From contig JAJYCS010000001.1 in the NCBI GenBank assembly GCA_021778115.1, forward strand, positions 1 through 64,000: a stretch of 64,000 nucleotides of DNA. Direction: 5' to 3'. Under the pieces are notes generated by a model. That model saw only the letters and a list, made by a program, of their open reading frames with translations. It had not been told where the DNA came from and searched no databases. Of the stretch, positions 45,082 through 53,613 are shown piece by piece (the stretch's first letter is position 1; the number at the start of each line of letters is the position of its first letter). Origin of the DNA: Deltaproteobacteria bacterium. GTDB taxonomy: Bacteria; Desulfobacterota; Desulfuromonadia; Geobacterales; Pseudopelobacteraceae. A program made the translations under genes and the position numbers.

Positions 45082-46482
45082 ATGCTGTCTCCCCTCATCA
45101 TCGAACAGCTGCGGGCCATTGTGGGCCCGGAGAATATCGCCACCGACAGGCAGGATCTGATCTGTTACGGCTATGACGCCACCCAGATGGAGTTTCTGCC
45201 CGATGCGGTGGTCCATCCGGCCAACCCGCAGGAGGTGGCCGAGGTCTTGAAGCTGGCCAATGCCAAGCGTTTCCCGGTCTTCCCCCGCGGCGCCGGCAGC
45301 GGTTTCACCGGCGGCGCTCTGCCCAAGGCCGGCGGCGTGGTGCTGGTCACCACCCGGATGAACCGGATCCTGCGGATCGACACGGAAAATCTGATCGCCG
45401 AGGTGGAACCGGGAGTGGTGACCGAGGAGTTTCAGATCGCCGTGGAGAAGCTGGGGCTGTTCTACCCCCCTGATCCGGCCTCGCTCAAGTTTTCCACCCT
45501 GGGGGGGAACGTGGCCGAAAACGCCGGCGGTCCGCGCTGCGTGAAGTACGGGGTGACCCGCGACTTCGTGATGGGGCTGGAGGTGGTACTGCCCTCCGGC
45601 GCGATCATCCGCACCGGCACTGAGACCTACAAGGCGGTGGTGGGCTACGATCTCACCCGCCTTTTGTGCGGCAGCGAGGGGACCCTGGGGGTGATCACCA
45701 AGATCATCTTTAAGCTCCTGCCCTTGCCCGAGGCAAAAAAGACCATGCTGACCATCTTCGATTCCATCGATGGCGCGGCCAAGGCGGTCTCCACCATTAT
45801 CGGCAACAAGATCATCCCCACCACCCTGGAATTCATGGACTACGCCACCCTGCAGTGCGTGGAAAAGCGTTTCAGTCTGGGAATCCCGCCGGAAGGGCGG
45901 GCGGTGCTCTTGATCGAGGTGGATGGCGATCGTGAGCTGATCGAGAAACAGGCCGTCCGCATACAGGAACTGATTGCGCCGTTGGGGCTGGTGCAGTGCA
46001 CGGTGGCCAGGGACAATGCCGAGTCCGAGGCGCTGTGGCGGGTGCGGCGGCTGGTGTCCCCCTCGCTGCGGGACGTCAATCCGACCAAATTCAACGAGGA
46101 TATCGTGGTGCCCCGCAGCAAGGTGCCGGAGGTGATCCGGCGCATCGAACGTATCCAGCAGAATTACGCCATCCCGATCGTCAACTTTGGTCATGCCGGA
46201 GACGGCAACATCCATGTCAACGTGATGATCGACAAGGAGATTCCCGGCCAGGAGGAGAAGGCCCACGAGGCGATCAAGGAGATCTTTCAGGCCGCCCTCG
46301 ATCTGTACGGCACCATGTCGGGCGAACATGGGGTGGGGCTGGCCAAGCAGCCGTACATTGAGTTGGAACTGAATCCGGCCCAGATCGCCGCCATGCAGGC
46401 GATCAAGCTGGCGCTGGACCCCAACAATATCCTGAACCCCGGCAAAATCTTCCCCTGGAAGGAGCAGACCCATGCAGCATGA
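45082..46482 (+). CDS. glcD: FAD-linked oxidase, GlcD/D-lactate dehydrogenase type
   Basis: A 466-residue flavoprotein: FAD-binding PCMH domain (~35-215; PRGAGSGFTGGALP, GGNVAENAGGPRCVKYG) and FAD-linked oxidase C-terminal domain (~215-460; VNFGHAGDGNIHVNVM, GTMSGEHGVGLAK). It oxidises a 2-hydroxy acid such as glycolate or D-lactate; the substrate cannot be fixed, and no iron-sulphur GlcF partner is adjacent. It overlaps the next gene by 11 bases. Confidence 0.93.
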   Translation: MLSPLIIEQLRAIVGPENIATDRQDLICYGYDATQMEFLPDAVVHPANPQEVAEVLKLANAKRFPVFPRGAGSGFTGGALPKAGGVVLVTTRMNRILRIDTENLIAEVEPGVVTEEFQIAVEKLGLFYPPDPASLKFSTLGGNVAENAGGPRCVKYGVTRDFVMGLEVVLPSGAIIRTGTETYKAVVGYDLTRLLCGSEGTLGVITKIIFKLLPLPEAKKTMLTIFDSIDGAAKAVSTIIGNKIIPTTLEFMDYATLQCVEKRFSLGIPPEGRAVLLIEVDGDRELIEKQAVRIQELIAPLGLVQCTVARDNAESEALWRVRRLVSPSLRDVNPTKFNEDIVVPRSKVPEVIRRIERIQQNYAIPIVNFGHAGDGNIHVNVMIDKEIPGQEEKAHEAIKEIFQAALDLYGTMSGEHGVGLAKQPYIELELNPAQIAAMQAIKLALDPNNILNPGKIFPWKEQTHAA

Positions 46483-46738
46483 TGAGGCAAAGGAACGTCA
46501 GGAGGCATCGCTGCTGGGACGCCTGTTTTCTCTGGAGGCGGCGCTGCTGCTGATGGGGATCGCCTCCCTGGTCTACGGCCTGGTAACCACCAACTCCATG
46601 AATATCTTCTTCGGTCTGGTGATCGTCCCCGGCGTCTTCGTGCTGAATAGGGTGAAGAAGAAGGACTGGAAGGCCCACTGGGCGGCCTTGGAAGAGGCAC
46701 AGCGTAGGGAACAGGAGCGCAGGCGCGATGGCCGCTGA
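46472..46738 (+). CDS. Small membrane protein, hypothetical
   Basis: An 88-residue protein with two membrane helices (~21-39 and ~43-60) and a highly charged C-terminal tail rich in Lys, Arg and Glu. It starts within glcD and its end overlaps maf by 11 bases. Function unknown. Confidence 0.8.
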   Translation: MQHDEAKERQEASLLGRLFSLEAALLLMGIASLVYGLVTTNSMNIFFGLVIVPGVFVLNRVKKKDWKAHWAALEEAQRREQERRRDGR

Positions 46739-47315
46739 GCCGTGTATCATCCTGGCTTCCGCCTCTCCCCGCCGAGCCGAACTGCTGGCGCTGGCCGGGA
46801 TTCCGTTCAGGGTGGCCCCGGCCGATATCCCGGAGGAGCCGCTGCCCGGCGAGGAGGCGATCCCCCATGCCCTGCGTCTGGCCGAGGGAAAGGCCCGGAC
46901 CGCGGCCGGGCGGGAGCAGGCGGGGCGGTTTTTCATCGGCGCCGATACCATTGTGGCGCTGGATGGCGGGATCATGGGGAAACCGAAGGACGGCGATGAC
47001 GCCTGCCGGATGCTGGCCTCCCTCTCGGGGCGCAGTCACGAGGTGGTCACCGCCTATTGCGTGCTGGACCGTCTGGAGGATGTCGCCATCTGCCGGGTGG
47101 TGCGAACGGTGGTGCAGTTTGCCGTACTCAGGGCGGAGGAGATCGAACGGTACGTGGCCAGCGGCTGCCCGCTGGACAAGGCTGGCGCCTACGCCATTCA
47201 GGGAGGGGCGGCCCACTTCGTGCGGGAGATCCGCGGATCCTATACCAATGTGGTGGGGCTGCCCACCTGTGAACTGTACGAAACCTTGCAGCAGCTGGGG
47301 GCGCTCACACCATGA
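46728..47315 (+). CDS. maf: Maf family nucleotide pyrophosphatase
   Basis: A 195-residue Maf protein, hydrolysing dTTP/UTP or modified nucleotides to keep them out of nucleic acids; Maf overproduction blocks septation in Bacillus. Signatures are ILASASPRRAELL at the N-terminus, IGADTIVALDG and the DKAGAYAIQG motif. It overlaps the genes on both sides (11 and 4 bases). Confidence 0.95.
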   Translation: MAAEPCIILASASPRRAELLALAGIPFRVAPADIPEEPLPGEEAIPHALRLAEGKARTAAGREQAGRFFIGADTIVALDGGIMGKPKDGDDACRMLASLSGRSHEVVTAYCVLDRLEDVAICRVVRTVVQFAVLRAEEIERYVASGCPLDKAGAYAIQGGAAHFVREIRGSYTNVVGLPTCELYETLQQLGALTP

Positions 47316-47998
47316 CGGCCATTGCCGAACATCTGGACGCTGTCCGGCAGCGTATCGGGCAGGCCGCCGAGCTGGCCGGCCGTGACCCGGCCTCCGTCCG
47401 GCTGGTGGCGGTCTCCAAGACCAGGCCGGCCCAGGATGTTGAGGCCGCCTTCCAGGCTGGTCAGCAGCTGTTCGGCGAAAATTACGTCCAGGAGTTGGCG
47501 GCCAAGTCGGCAGCTGTCAGATCGCCGGTCGAATGGCATTTCATCGGCCATCTGCAGAGCAACAAAGTGAAGTACCTGGCCGGTCTGGTCAGCCTGATCC
47601 ATTCTGTTGACCGGCTCTCGCTGGCGGCAGAGATCAGCCGGCAGTGGGGAGAGCTTGGCGGTTGCTGCGACCTGCTGGTGCAGGTAAATGTCGCCCAGGA
47701 GGCCACCAAATCGGGCACCAGCACTGAGGAGGCGCTGGCCCTGGTCCGGCAGGTGGCGCAGCTTCCCCATCTGCGGGTGCGGGGGTTGATGACCATGCCC
47801 CCCTTTTTTGATGATCCGGAAGGGGCGCGTCCTTTTTTTCGCGGATTGCGCCTGCTGGCAGAGCAGATAAGGGCCGCCGCAATTCCGGGGGTGACCATGG
47901 ACGAGCTTTCCATGGGGATGTCTGGTGATTTCGAGGTGGCCATCGCGGAGGGGGCCACCCTGGTGCGGGTGGGGACGGCGATCTTTGGTGAGCGTTAA
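47312..47998 (+). CDS. yggS: YggS/PROSC-type PLP homeostasis protein
   Basis: A 228-residue single-domain PLP-binding protein that buffers pyridoxal phosphate. The PLP lysine is in [28 protein letters not shown] and [11 protein letters not shown] are family motifs. The 3' end overlaps the convergent carbonic anhydrase gene by 4 bases. Confidence 0.95.
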   Translation: MTAIAEHLDAVRQRIGQAAELAGRDPASVRLVAVSKTRPAQDVEAAFQAGQQLFGENYVQELAAKSAAVRSPVEWHFIGHLQSNKVKYLAGLVSLIHSVDRLSLAAEISRQWGELGGCCDLLVQVNVAQEATKSGTSTEEALALVRQVAQLPHLRVRGLMTMPPFFDDPEGARPFFRGLRLLAEQIRAAAIPGVTMDELSMGMSGDFEVAIAEGATLVRVGTAIFGER

Positions 47999-48555
47999 CG
48001 ACCTGCGTCGCTGTAGCCGCAGGTCACCAGTTCCAGGCTGCCGTCGTCGGGGCAGAACAGCAGCCCGTGAATCGGCACGTCGTTCGGCAGGAGCGGATTG
48101 GTACGCAGGATGCCCACTACCCGTTCCACGTTTTCCCGCGGGTGGGAAAAGGCCCCGACCCATTGGGCCAGGTCCGGTATCAGCCGGTTGATCTCCTGGG
48201 CGGCCACGCCCCGTGCCAGCATCTTGGCCCGCAGACTTTCGCCATCAACGCTGGACATGCCGCAGTCCTTGTGGCCGATGACAATCACCTCCTCAACCCC
48301 CAGCTCATAGATCGCCACCACCAGACTGCGGATTACCCCCCCCTGATGGGGGTCGACGATGGTATTGCCGGCGTTCTTGATGATCTTGGCGTCGCCCCGG
48401 GTGATCCCCATGGCCGGCTCAAGGAAATCCACCAGCCTTGTATCCATGCAGGTGAAGATGGCCAACTGCCGCCGGGGGGACTTGGAGAGGGGCGGAAAGG
48501 CGTTGGGGCGGGTAAAGGTGATGTTGTGGCGCAGAATCTCGTCAAGCAGGGTCAT
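47995..48555 (-). CDS. Beta-class carbonic anhydrase (small form)
   Basis: A 186-residue zinc enzyme interconverting CO2 and bicarbonate. Zinc ligands are in CMDTR and HKDCGM. Its size and short form fit the compact beta-CA branch. The ATG at 48555 follows GGAG and lies inside the mqnB 3' end (14-base overlap), so it is the last gene of the engB-folE2-mqnB operon. The longer track ORF is a frame extension through mqnB. Confidence 0.9.
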   Translation of the reverse strand: MTLLDEILRHNITFTRPNAFPPLSKSPRRQLAIFTCMDTRLVDFLEPAMGITRGDAKIIKNAGNTIVDPHQGGVIRSLVVAIYELGVEEVIVIGHKDCGMSSVDGESLRAKMLARGVAAQEINRLIPDLAQWVGAFSHPRENVERVVGILRTNPLLPNDVPIHGLLFCPDDGSLELVTCGYSDAGR

Positions 48556-49330
48556 GGTCCGGCTCCTCCGGCACAGCTGGGGTGGACCCGTCCACTCGGG
48601 GGGACGGGCGCTGCAGGTCCTCAACGATTTTGAGCACGAAACGCTGGGCCGTCTCCATGGCCCGTGGCAGGTCCCAGCGGGCGAGGTCACGGTCTTCCAC
48701 GAGATTGCTGATGCCACGTATCTCCAGGCAGGGGATGCCGTAGCGCAGGGCCACCAGGGCCACCGCCGCGCCTTCCATGTTTTCGCAGATCGCCTGGTAC
48801 CGCTGCGCCAGCTCCAGGCCGCGGGACAGGGCGCCGCTGCAGGTCGAGACGGTCAGAAAAGAGCCCCGTGCCAGGCGGACGCCGTGGTTTGCAGCCAGCT
48901 GCATCGCCTTCTCAGCCCCATGGCGCGACAGGGGGATGCGGTTGAAATACTGACGTCCCCTCCGGGTGACCAGCGGCAGCCCCATGGCCTTCAGGTCCAG
49001 CCAGCCGGACGGCGTGGCCACCCCTTCATCGGCGAACAGTTCGTCGCTGGCCACGGCCAGGTCGCCCACCGCAAGGCCGCTGCCGGGGTAGGCGCCGCCG
49101 CAGCCGGTCACGATGACCAGCCCCGGACGGTGTCGCTCCAGCAGGGCGGCGGCGGCAGCAGCGGCATTGGCCTTCCCCACGCCGCCGGCGCAGCAGATCA
49201 GCCGGGTCTCCCCCAAAAAACCCTCGATGGTGGGGAATACCCCCTGCCCGCCGGTGCAGCCCCCCTCCAGGGAATGCGACAGTATCTCCAGCTCGCGGGG
49301 AACGGCCGCCATGACCAGGGTCGGTTTCAC
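48542..49330 (-). CDS. mqnB: Futalosine hydrolase
   Basis: A 262-residue nucleoside phosphorylase-superfamily enzyme with CCAGGVGKANAA, VTGCGGAYPGSGL and ENMEGAAVAL. The size and insertions fit futalosine hydrolase of the alternative menaquinone pathway better than MTA/SAH nucleosidase. Menaquinone is the expected respiratory quinone in this type of cell. It overlaps folE2 by 4 bases. Confidence 0.88.
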   Translation of the reverse strand: MKPTLVMAAVPRELEILSHSLEGGCTGGQGVFPTIEGFLGETRLICCAGGVGKANAAAAAAALLERHRPGLVIVTGCGGAYPGSGLAVGDLAVASDELFADEGVATPSGWLDLKAMGLPLVTRRGRQYFNRIPLSRHGAEKAMQLAANHGVRLARGSFLTVSTCSGALSRGLELAQRYQAICENMEGAAVALVALRYGIPCLEIRGISNLVEDRDLARWDLPRAMETAQRFVLKIVEDLQRPSPRVDGSTPAVPEEPDHDPA

Positions 49331-50148
49331 GGCTGCACGGTGCCGGCTGTCTGCCGGTCATCTCGCCGGTCCAGTTCCACTGCGGCGTAGGCCGAGTGGT
49401 TATGGATCGACTCGAAGTTCTCCGCCTCCACTGAAAACCAGGTGACCTGTTCCAACGCCGCCAGCCGCAGGTAGGCCTCCCGCACCATATCTTCGACAAA
49501 GCGGGGGTTCAGGTAGGCCTGCTCGGTGACCTGCTTCTCATCGGCCCGCTTGAGCAGGGCGTAAAGAGGGCTGCTGCCACACTGTTCCATCAGCTCCACC
49601 AGGTCTTCGATCCAGAGAAAATCGCGATACCGCACCTTGACGGTCATGATGCTGCGCTGGTTGTGGGCGCCGAAGCGAGAGAGTTCCTTGCTGCAGGGGC
49701 AGAGGGAGGTGACCGGCACCTTCACCTCCAGCACGAAGTCCAGGTGGTCGCCAGCCAGAGAGGCGTCAAAGGCGCAGGGGTACTCCATCAGGCTCCGGGC
49801 CTTGGAGACCGGCGCCGCCTTGTCGATGAAGTACGGGAACTCCACCCGCAGATGGGCGGTGGCGGCCCCGAGCCGCTGACGCATCTCCTGCAGGATCTCC
49901 TCCAGCCGGTCCAGGGCGATCTGTTCCCGATGCCGGTTCAGGATCTCCACGAAGCGGCTCATGTGGGTCCCCTTGAACTGATGCGGCAGGTCCACGTACA
50001 TATCCACCCGTGCCACGGTGTGCTGCAGTGTATGCCGCTTATCCTGGACCACGATCGGGTAGGAGATGTTCTTTACCCCCACCTTGCGGATTGGGATCCG
50101 GCGGTGGTCGCGGCTCTGCTGTAGATCAGGCATGGTCTGCGGCTGCAT
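49327..50148 (-). CDS. folE2: GTP cyclohydrolase IB (FolE2)
   Basis: A 273-residue enzyme making 7,8-dihydroneopterin triphosphate from GTP for folate (and queuosine) synthesis. The metal cysteine lies in [12 protein letters not shown], and AHNQRS is a family motif. The type IB enzyme can work without zinc. Of several in-frame ATGs, 50148 has GGAGG 9 bases upstream. It overlaps engB by 23 bases. Confidence 0.94.
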   Translation of the reverse strand: MQPQTMPDLQQSRDHRRIPIRKVGVKNISYPIVVQDKRHTLQHTVARVDMYVDLPHQFKGTHMSRFVEILNRHREQIALDRLEEILQEMRQRLGAATAHLRVEFPYFIDKAAPVSKARSLMEYPCAFDASLAGDHLDFVLEVKVPVTSLCPCSKELSRFGAHNQRSIMTVKVRYRDFLWIEDLVELMEQCGSSPLYALLKRADEKQVTEQAYLNPRFVEDMVREAYLRLAALEQVTWFSVEAENFESIHNHSAYAAVELDRRDDRQTAGTVQP

Positions 50149-50749
50149 GGCGCTCATCCTCCTCAACTGCCCTCCTGACCTCCGCCCAGACCCCGTCACG
50201 CCCCTCCCGGGAGAGGGCGGAGAAGTGCAGCAGCAGCGCACGGTCCATCTGCAACCGGCCGGCGATGGCGGCGGTTTGCCGGGCCAGCTCATTTTTGGTG
50301 ACCTTGTCGCATTTGGTCAGTACGATGATCGGCTGGCGGCCGTAGGTATGCAGCCAGGCCAACATCTGCAGGTCGTCATCCGAGGGTATGCGGCGGATAT
50401 CCAGTATCAGCACCACGGCCTGCAGGGTATCCCGTCCCGACAGGTAGCGTTCCATCATCGGTCCCCACTGGCGCTTCACCTCCAGCGGCACCCGGGCGTA
50501 GCCGTAACCCGGCAGGTCTACCAGATTGAGGGCCATATCGTCGCCAGTGACCTGAAAGAAGTTGATGAGCTGGGTACGGCCGGGGGTTGCGCTGGTCCTG
50601 ACCAGCCCTTTGCGTTCCACCAGCACGTTGATCAGGGAGGATTTGCCCACATTCGACCGGCCGGCAAAGGCGACCTCTGGCAGCGAGGGCGGAGGGTAAT
50701 CGGCCGGTTTAACGGCGCTTTTTATGAAGGTTGTACTCTTGATCCGCAT
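50126..50749 (-). CDS. engB: Ribosome-biogenesis GTPase EngB (YsxC)
   Basis: A 207-residue GTPase for 50S subunit assembly. G1 is [10 protein letters not shown]2 TPGRTQ, G3 DLPGYGYA, G4 TKCDK and G5 FSAL. No Shine-Dalgarno precedes the ATG at 50749; a strong promoter ends only 9 bases upstream. First gene of the engB-folE2-mqnB-carbonic anhydrase unit. Confidence 0.95.
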   Translation of the reverse strand: MRIKSTTFIKSAVKPADYPPPSLPEVAFAGRSNVGKSSLINVLVERKGLVRTSATPGRTQLINFFQVTGDDMALNLVDLPGYGYARVPLEVKRQWGPMMERYLSGRDTLQAVVLILDIRRIPSDDDLQMLAWLHTYGRQPIIVLTKCDKVTKNELARQTAAIAGRLQMDRALLLHFSALSREGRDGVWAEVRRAVEEDERHAAADHA

Positions 50750-51077
50750 GGTTGGCGCATTATAGGCGTCGCCCGGTCCGGTTGCAAGAATGAAACGGAA
50801 TAGTCAGCTTTCCGTAGCCAAGGTGCGCGTTATGTGGTACATAGAAAACCGTGCAGGATACTCCGGAAGCCGGCAGGTGGTTATGGCGGATCAGGTGGTT
50901 GACAGCATACGGTTGGTAGCCGGAGAGGCCCATCCCCTCTGCGGCGGCAGCTTATACGATGGCCCCCCCGGTATCCCGGCAGTATCCCCCGTATCGTGCA
51001 GAACCGGCAGCTCCCCAGGTTTTCAGGCCCTGCGTCATTTCCCCGGACAAAGATTACACGCACAGGAGGAGGCAGCA
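50750..51077. other. Intergenic region between engB and the ankyrin gene
   Basis: 328 bases. It holds the engB promoter on the minus strand and the AGGAGG ribosome-binding site of the ankyrin gene near 51064-51072. A plus-strand frame stays open from 50790 but its translation does not look like protein. A TTGACA at about 50899 has no matching -10. I see no riboswitch or small RNA I can name. Confidence 0.6.
50759..50787 (-). promoter_or_regulatory. Strong sigma-70 promoter of engB, leaderless arrangement
   Basis: Minus-strand TTGCAA, 17 bases, perfect TATAAT. The -10 box ends 9 bases before the ATG, so transcription should begin 1-3 bases before the start codon. Confidence 0.8.
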
Positions 51078-51500
51078 ATGGAGAATGTCAATGCCAAGGA
51101 TCGTAATGGCCACACCCAGCTGATCACCGCATCCAAGGAGGGGCGGGTCGAGTCGGTGCAGGATCTGCTCCGGCGCGGCGCGGATATCACGGCCTCCAGT
51201 GATAAAGGCAAGACCGCCCTGCATTATGCCGCTGCCAACGGTCAGACCGAGATAGCCAGGATGCTGCTTGAAAAGGGGGCCGAGGTGGACTCACGGGATC
51301 GGGAAGGGCATACCCCGCTGATGCTGGCCGCCATCTATGGCTGCAACAAAACGGTGCAGCTGCTGCTTGAGGCCGGGGCAGACCCCCGCGCCAAGACGAA
51401 AACCGGCAACACCGCCTCCCTCTATGCCGAGAACAACAATCATCCTGTGGCCACGACCCTGCTTAGAAAGGCCGAGCGGGTAAAACACGGCAACGCCTGA
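51078..51500 (+). CDS. Ankyrin repeat protein
   Basis: A 140-residue cytoplasmic protein made of four ankyrin repeats (NGHTQLITASKEGR, GKTALHYAAANGQ, EGHTPLMLAAIYG, GNTASLYAENNNH), a protein-binding scaffold. There is no signal peptide. AGGAGG precedes the ATG. The partner is unknown; neighbours give no clue. Confidence 0.92.
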   Translation: MENVNAKDRNGHTQLITASKEGRVESVQDLLRRGADITASSDKGKTALHYAAANGQTEIARMLLEKGAEVDSRDREGHTPLMLAAIYGCNKTVQLLLEAGADPRAKTKTGNTASLYAENNNHPVATTLLRKAERVKHGNA

Positions 51501-51504
51501 TGCG

Positions 51505-51542
51505 CGGGCGTCCCGTCGGTTTTCGTCCCGGCGGGGCGCCCG
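51505..51542 (+). terminator. GC-rich hairpin after the ankyrin gene
   Basis: CGGGCG...CGCCCG outer arms continue into a CCCGTCGG/CCGGCGGG stem with a U-rich loop. No U-tract follows. Confidence 0.55.
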
Positions 51543-51555
51543 TCACCGTATGAAG

Positions 51556-51575
51556 GACTGCAGCTCGTTGCAGTC
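51556..51575 (+). promoter_or_regulatory. Hairpin and repeated CTGCA in the efpL leader
   Basis: GACTGCA and TGCAGTC form a perfect 7-bp stem. Further CTGCA copies lie nearby (51575-51593). A TAAGAT hexamer at 51582-51587 could be a -10 but has no good -35. Confidence 0.4.
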
Positions 51576-51605
51576 TGCAGGTAAGATACTGCAAGGAGCC
51601 TTTTC

Positions 51606-52169
51606 ATGCTGACCACCTCTGATTTCAAGCGCGGACTGGTTATCCAGCTCGACGCCGCCCCCTGTCTGATCCTGGATGTGACCTTCCAGTCCCCTTCCGC
51701 CCGTGGGGCAAACACCATGGTCAAGACCCGTTATCGCAACCTGTTGACCAACCAGGTCCTTGATCGGACCTTCCGCTCAGGCGACAAGGTGGATGAGGCC
51801 GATTACGAACGGCATAAGGGGCAGTTCCTCTATGCCGATGGCAGCGGCGGGGTCTTTATGGACCTGGAGACCTATGAACAGTTTGAGATGGGTGAGGAGG
51901 GTTTCACGCCGTTGGCCCCCTATCTACTGGAGGGTACCGAGGTGACCCTGGGGCTTTTCGAGGGGCGGATGGTGGCGGTAGAGCTGCCGCTCACGGTGGA
52001 ACTGACCGTGACCGAGACGGCGCCGGTGATCAAGAACGCAACCGCGACGGCCGAGACCAAGGACGCCCTGCTGGAGACCGGCCTCAGGATCAAGGTCCCT
52101 CCGTATCTGGAAAGCGGGGTCAGGGTAAAGGTGGATACCCGTGATGCCCGCTTCATAAGCCGTGCCTGA
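51606..52169 (+). CDS. efpL: Elongation factor P-like protein EfpL (YeiP)
   Basis: A 187-residue three-domain translation factor that relieves ribosome stalling. The loop that reaches the peptidyl-transferase centre reads QSPSARGANTM, close to the EfpL/YeiP loop (SPTARGAAT), with Arg33 at the tip, and unlike the KPGKG loop of classical lysine-type EF-P. The C-terminal OB domains (TVTETAPVIKNATATAETKDA, VPPYLESGVRVKVDTRD) are normal. AAGGAG lies 8 bases before the ATG. Confidence 0.88.
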   Translation: MLTTSDFKRGLVIQLDAAPCLILDVTFQSPSARGANTMVKTRYRNLLTNQVLDRTFRSGDKVDEADYERHKGQFLYADGSGGVFMDLETYEQFEMGEEGFTPLAPYLLEGTEVTLGLFEGRMVAVELPLTVELTVTETAPVIKNATATAETKDALLETGLRIKVPPYLESGVRVKVDTRDARFISRA

Positions 52170-52189
52170 TAGGGCAGCGCCGGAATGAC

Positions 52190-52219
52190 TTGACAGTAAC
52201 GCGCAAGTTCCGGTACCTT
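52190..52219 (+). promoter_or_regulatory. Probable promoter of the tRNA gene
   Basis: TTGACA at 52190-52195 and TACCTT at 52214-52219, 18 bases apart. A perfect TATAAT at 52220-52225 is 24 bases from TTGACA and would start transcription on the tRNA itself, so the first pairing is preferred. Confidence 0.5.
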
Positions 52220-52231
52220 TATAATTTCGAC

Positions 52232-52308
52232 GGGCCTATAGCTCAGTTGGCTAGAGCCACCGGCTCATAACCGGTTGGTCCCAGGTTCGAGTCCTGGTGG
52301 GCCCACCA
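52232..52308 (+). tRNA. tRNA-Ile2 (anticodon CAU, decodes AUA after lysidine modification)
   Basis: A complete 77-base cloverleaf with encoded CCA: acceptor GGGCCTA/TGGGCCC, D stem GCTC/GAGC, anticodon stem ACCGG/CCGGT around CTCATAA, and T stem CCAGG/CCTGG. The CAU anticodon could mean Met or Ile2. The C4-G69 and C5-G68 pairs and TGGTC variable loop match E. coli tRNA-Ile2, a TilS substrate, rather than elongator Met. Confidence 0.93.
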
Positions 52309-52382
52309 TATCTTTTCAACGTCAGGGGATCAGACCGGATGCGGTCACCGAGCACGCGACCAGCCTCGCCTACAGCCGTACC

Positions 52383-52421
52383 AGAGTGCATGCCTACAAG
52401 CTGCACTCTTTTTGTTTCTTG
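52383..52421 (+). terminator. Intrinsic terminator after the tRNA gene
   Basis: Perfect 8-bp arms AGAGTGCA and TGCACTCT with an 11-base loop, followed by a T-rich run (TTTTTGTTTCTT). The Nif3-like start codon is only a few bases downstream. Confidence 0.85.
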
Positions 52422-52424
52422 TTG

Positions 52425-53543
52425 ATGAAGTTGGCCAGAGTTTCAGACATAGCTGGAATTATTAACAAAAAATATCCCTTCGCCAAAGCCGAGGAGTGGG
52501 ATAACGTCGGTCTGCAGCTGGGGGATCCGGCTAGTGAGGTGGAGCGTATCCTGGTCGCCCTGGATCCGCTCTCTGCAGTCCTGGACGAGGCGCGGCAACG
52601 GGCGTGTCAGCTGCTGATCACCCATCATCCGCTCATCTTCAAACCGCTGCGCCAACTCACCACCGCATCACCCACCGGCCGGTTGCTGCTGCGGGCCGTC
52701 AACCATAACCTGGCTGTGCTGGCGATGCACACCAATTACGACATAGCCGCTGACGGCTTAAACGATCTGCTGGCAGCTCGGCTGGGGTTGCAGGACCTCC
52801 GTCCCCTCAGGGTGACGGGCCGTTCCACCTTGGTCAAGCTGGTGGTCTTTACCCCCGAGACCCACCTCGAAATGCTCCGCCGGGCCCTTGCCGACTCTCT
52901 CTTCGCCGTGGGCGCCTATCGGGATTGCAGTTTTGCCGCACCGGGAGAGGGGACCTTCACCCCACTGCCCGGCGCGCAGCCTGCCATCGGCCGTATCGGC
53001 AGGTTGGAGCGGGTTGCGGAACGCCGTCTGGAGGTGTTGATCCACCAGGATCAGCTCACCGGGGCCATCGCGGCTATCAAGGCGGTGCACCCCTACGAGG
53101 AGCCTGCCATTGACTGTTACCCGGTGCTCAATGAGGCCTTACCTCAGGGGTTGGGACGGATCGGCCGTCTGCCGGAGCCCTGCCCCCTTGCCATCCTGAG
53201 CGATATGGTGCGGGAGCGCCTTCATGCCGGTCTGGTGCGGTTGGTGGGCGATCCAGGGCGGCAGATCCGTACGGTGGCCCTCTGCAGCGGCAGCGGGGCC
53301 TCTCTGCTGCCGGATGCGGTGCGGGCAGGCGCGGATCTGCTGCTGACCGGCGATTGCAGCTATCATCAGGCGAGGGAGGCGGAGGCGAACGGCATCGCCC
53401 TGCTGGATGCCGGCCATTTTGCCACCGAGCAGCTGATGGTGCCAGGGGTGCAGCGGTTTTTGCAGGAGGCCCTGGCAGCTGCCGGCTACGACGTTGAAGT
53501 GTTGGCTGCGGAGGGGGAGCGGGATCCCTTCCAGCTGAGATAG
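52425..53543 (+). CDS. Nif3-like dinuclear metal-centre protein (YqfO type)
   Basis: A 372-residue member of the Nif3/YbgI family. Metal-site motifs are AEEWDNVGLQLGD and LLITHHPLIF at the N-terminus and DCSYHQAREAEANGIALLDAGHFATE at the C-terminus; the ~100-residue central insertion is the PII-like domain of YqfO forms. Proposed roles include GTP cyclohydrolase-like activity, but the function is uncertain. The ATG at 52425 fits the family start, yet it has no Shine-Dalgarno and lies at the tail of the tRNA terminator. Confidence 0.9.
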   Translation: MKLARVSDIAGIINKKYPFAKAEEWDNVGLQLGDPASEVERILVALDPLSAVLDEARQRACQLLITHHPLIFKPLRQLTTASPTGRLLLRAVNHNLAVLAMHTNYDIAADGLNDLLAARLGLQDLRPLRVTGRSTLVKLVVFTPETHLEMLRRALADSLFAVGAYRDCSFAAPGEGTFTPLPGAQPAIGRIGRLERVAERRLEVLIHQDQLTGAIAAIKAVHPYEEPAIDCYPVLNEALPQGLGRIGRLPEPCPLAILSDMVRERLHAGLVRLVGDPGRQIRTVALCSGSGASLLPDAVRAGADLLLTGDCSYHQAREAEANGIALLDAGHFATEQLMVPGVQRFLQEALAAAGYDVEVLAAEGERDPFQLR

Positions 53544-53613
53544 CAGTGTAAACGTAGCGGGAAGTGGGAGAAGGTACAGTAAGGGAGCAGAGGCATCCCG
53601 GGAGGAGACGGTT

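Noticed and set aside
44965-46473. 502-residue minus-strand ORF
   Set aside because: Antisense shadow of glcD, which has all FAD-binding motifs.
50820-50950. c-di-GMP (GEMM) riboswitch candidate, because of GGTTGGTAGCCGG
   Set aside because: The other conserved blocks, such as GACGCAAAGC, are missing and the spacing does not fit.
50790-51077. N-terminal extension of the ankyrin protein
   Set aside because: The extension has no ribosome-binding site and unlikely composition, while the ATG at 51078 follows AGGAGG.
52190-52225. TTGACA with the perfect TATAAT as the tRNA promoter
   Set aside because: The 24-base gap is too long for sigma-70; TTGACA with TACCTT at 18 bases fits better.
52232-52308. 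Elongator tRNA-Met reading of the CAU tRNA
   Set aside because: C4-G69 and C5-G68 pairs and the TGGTC variable loop match tRNA-Ile2 rather than tRNA-Met.
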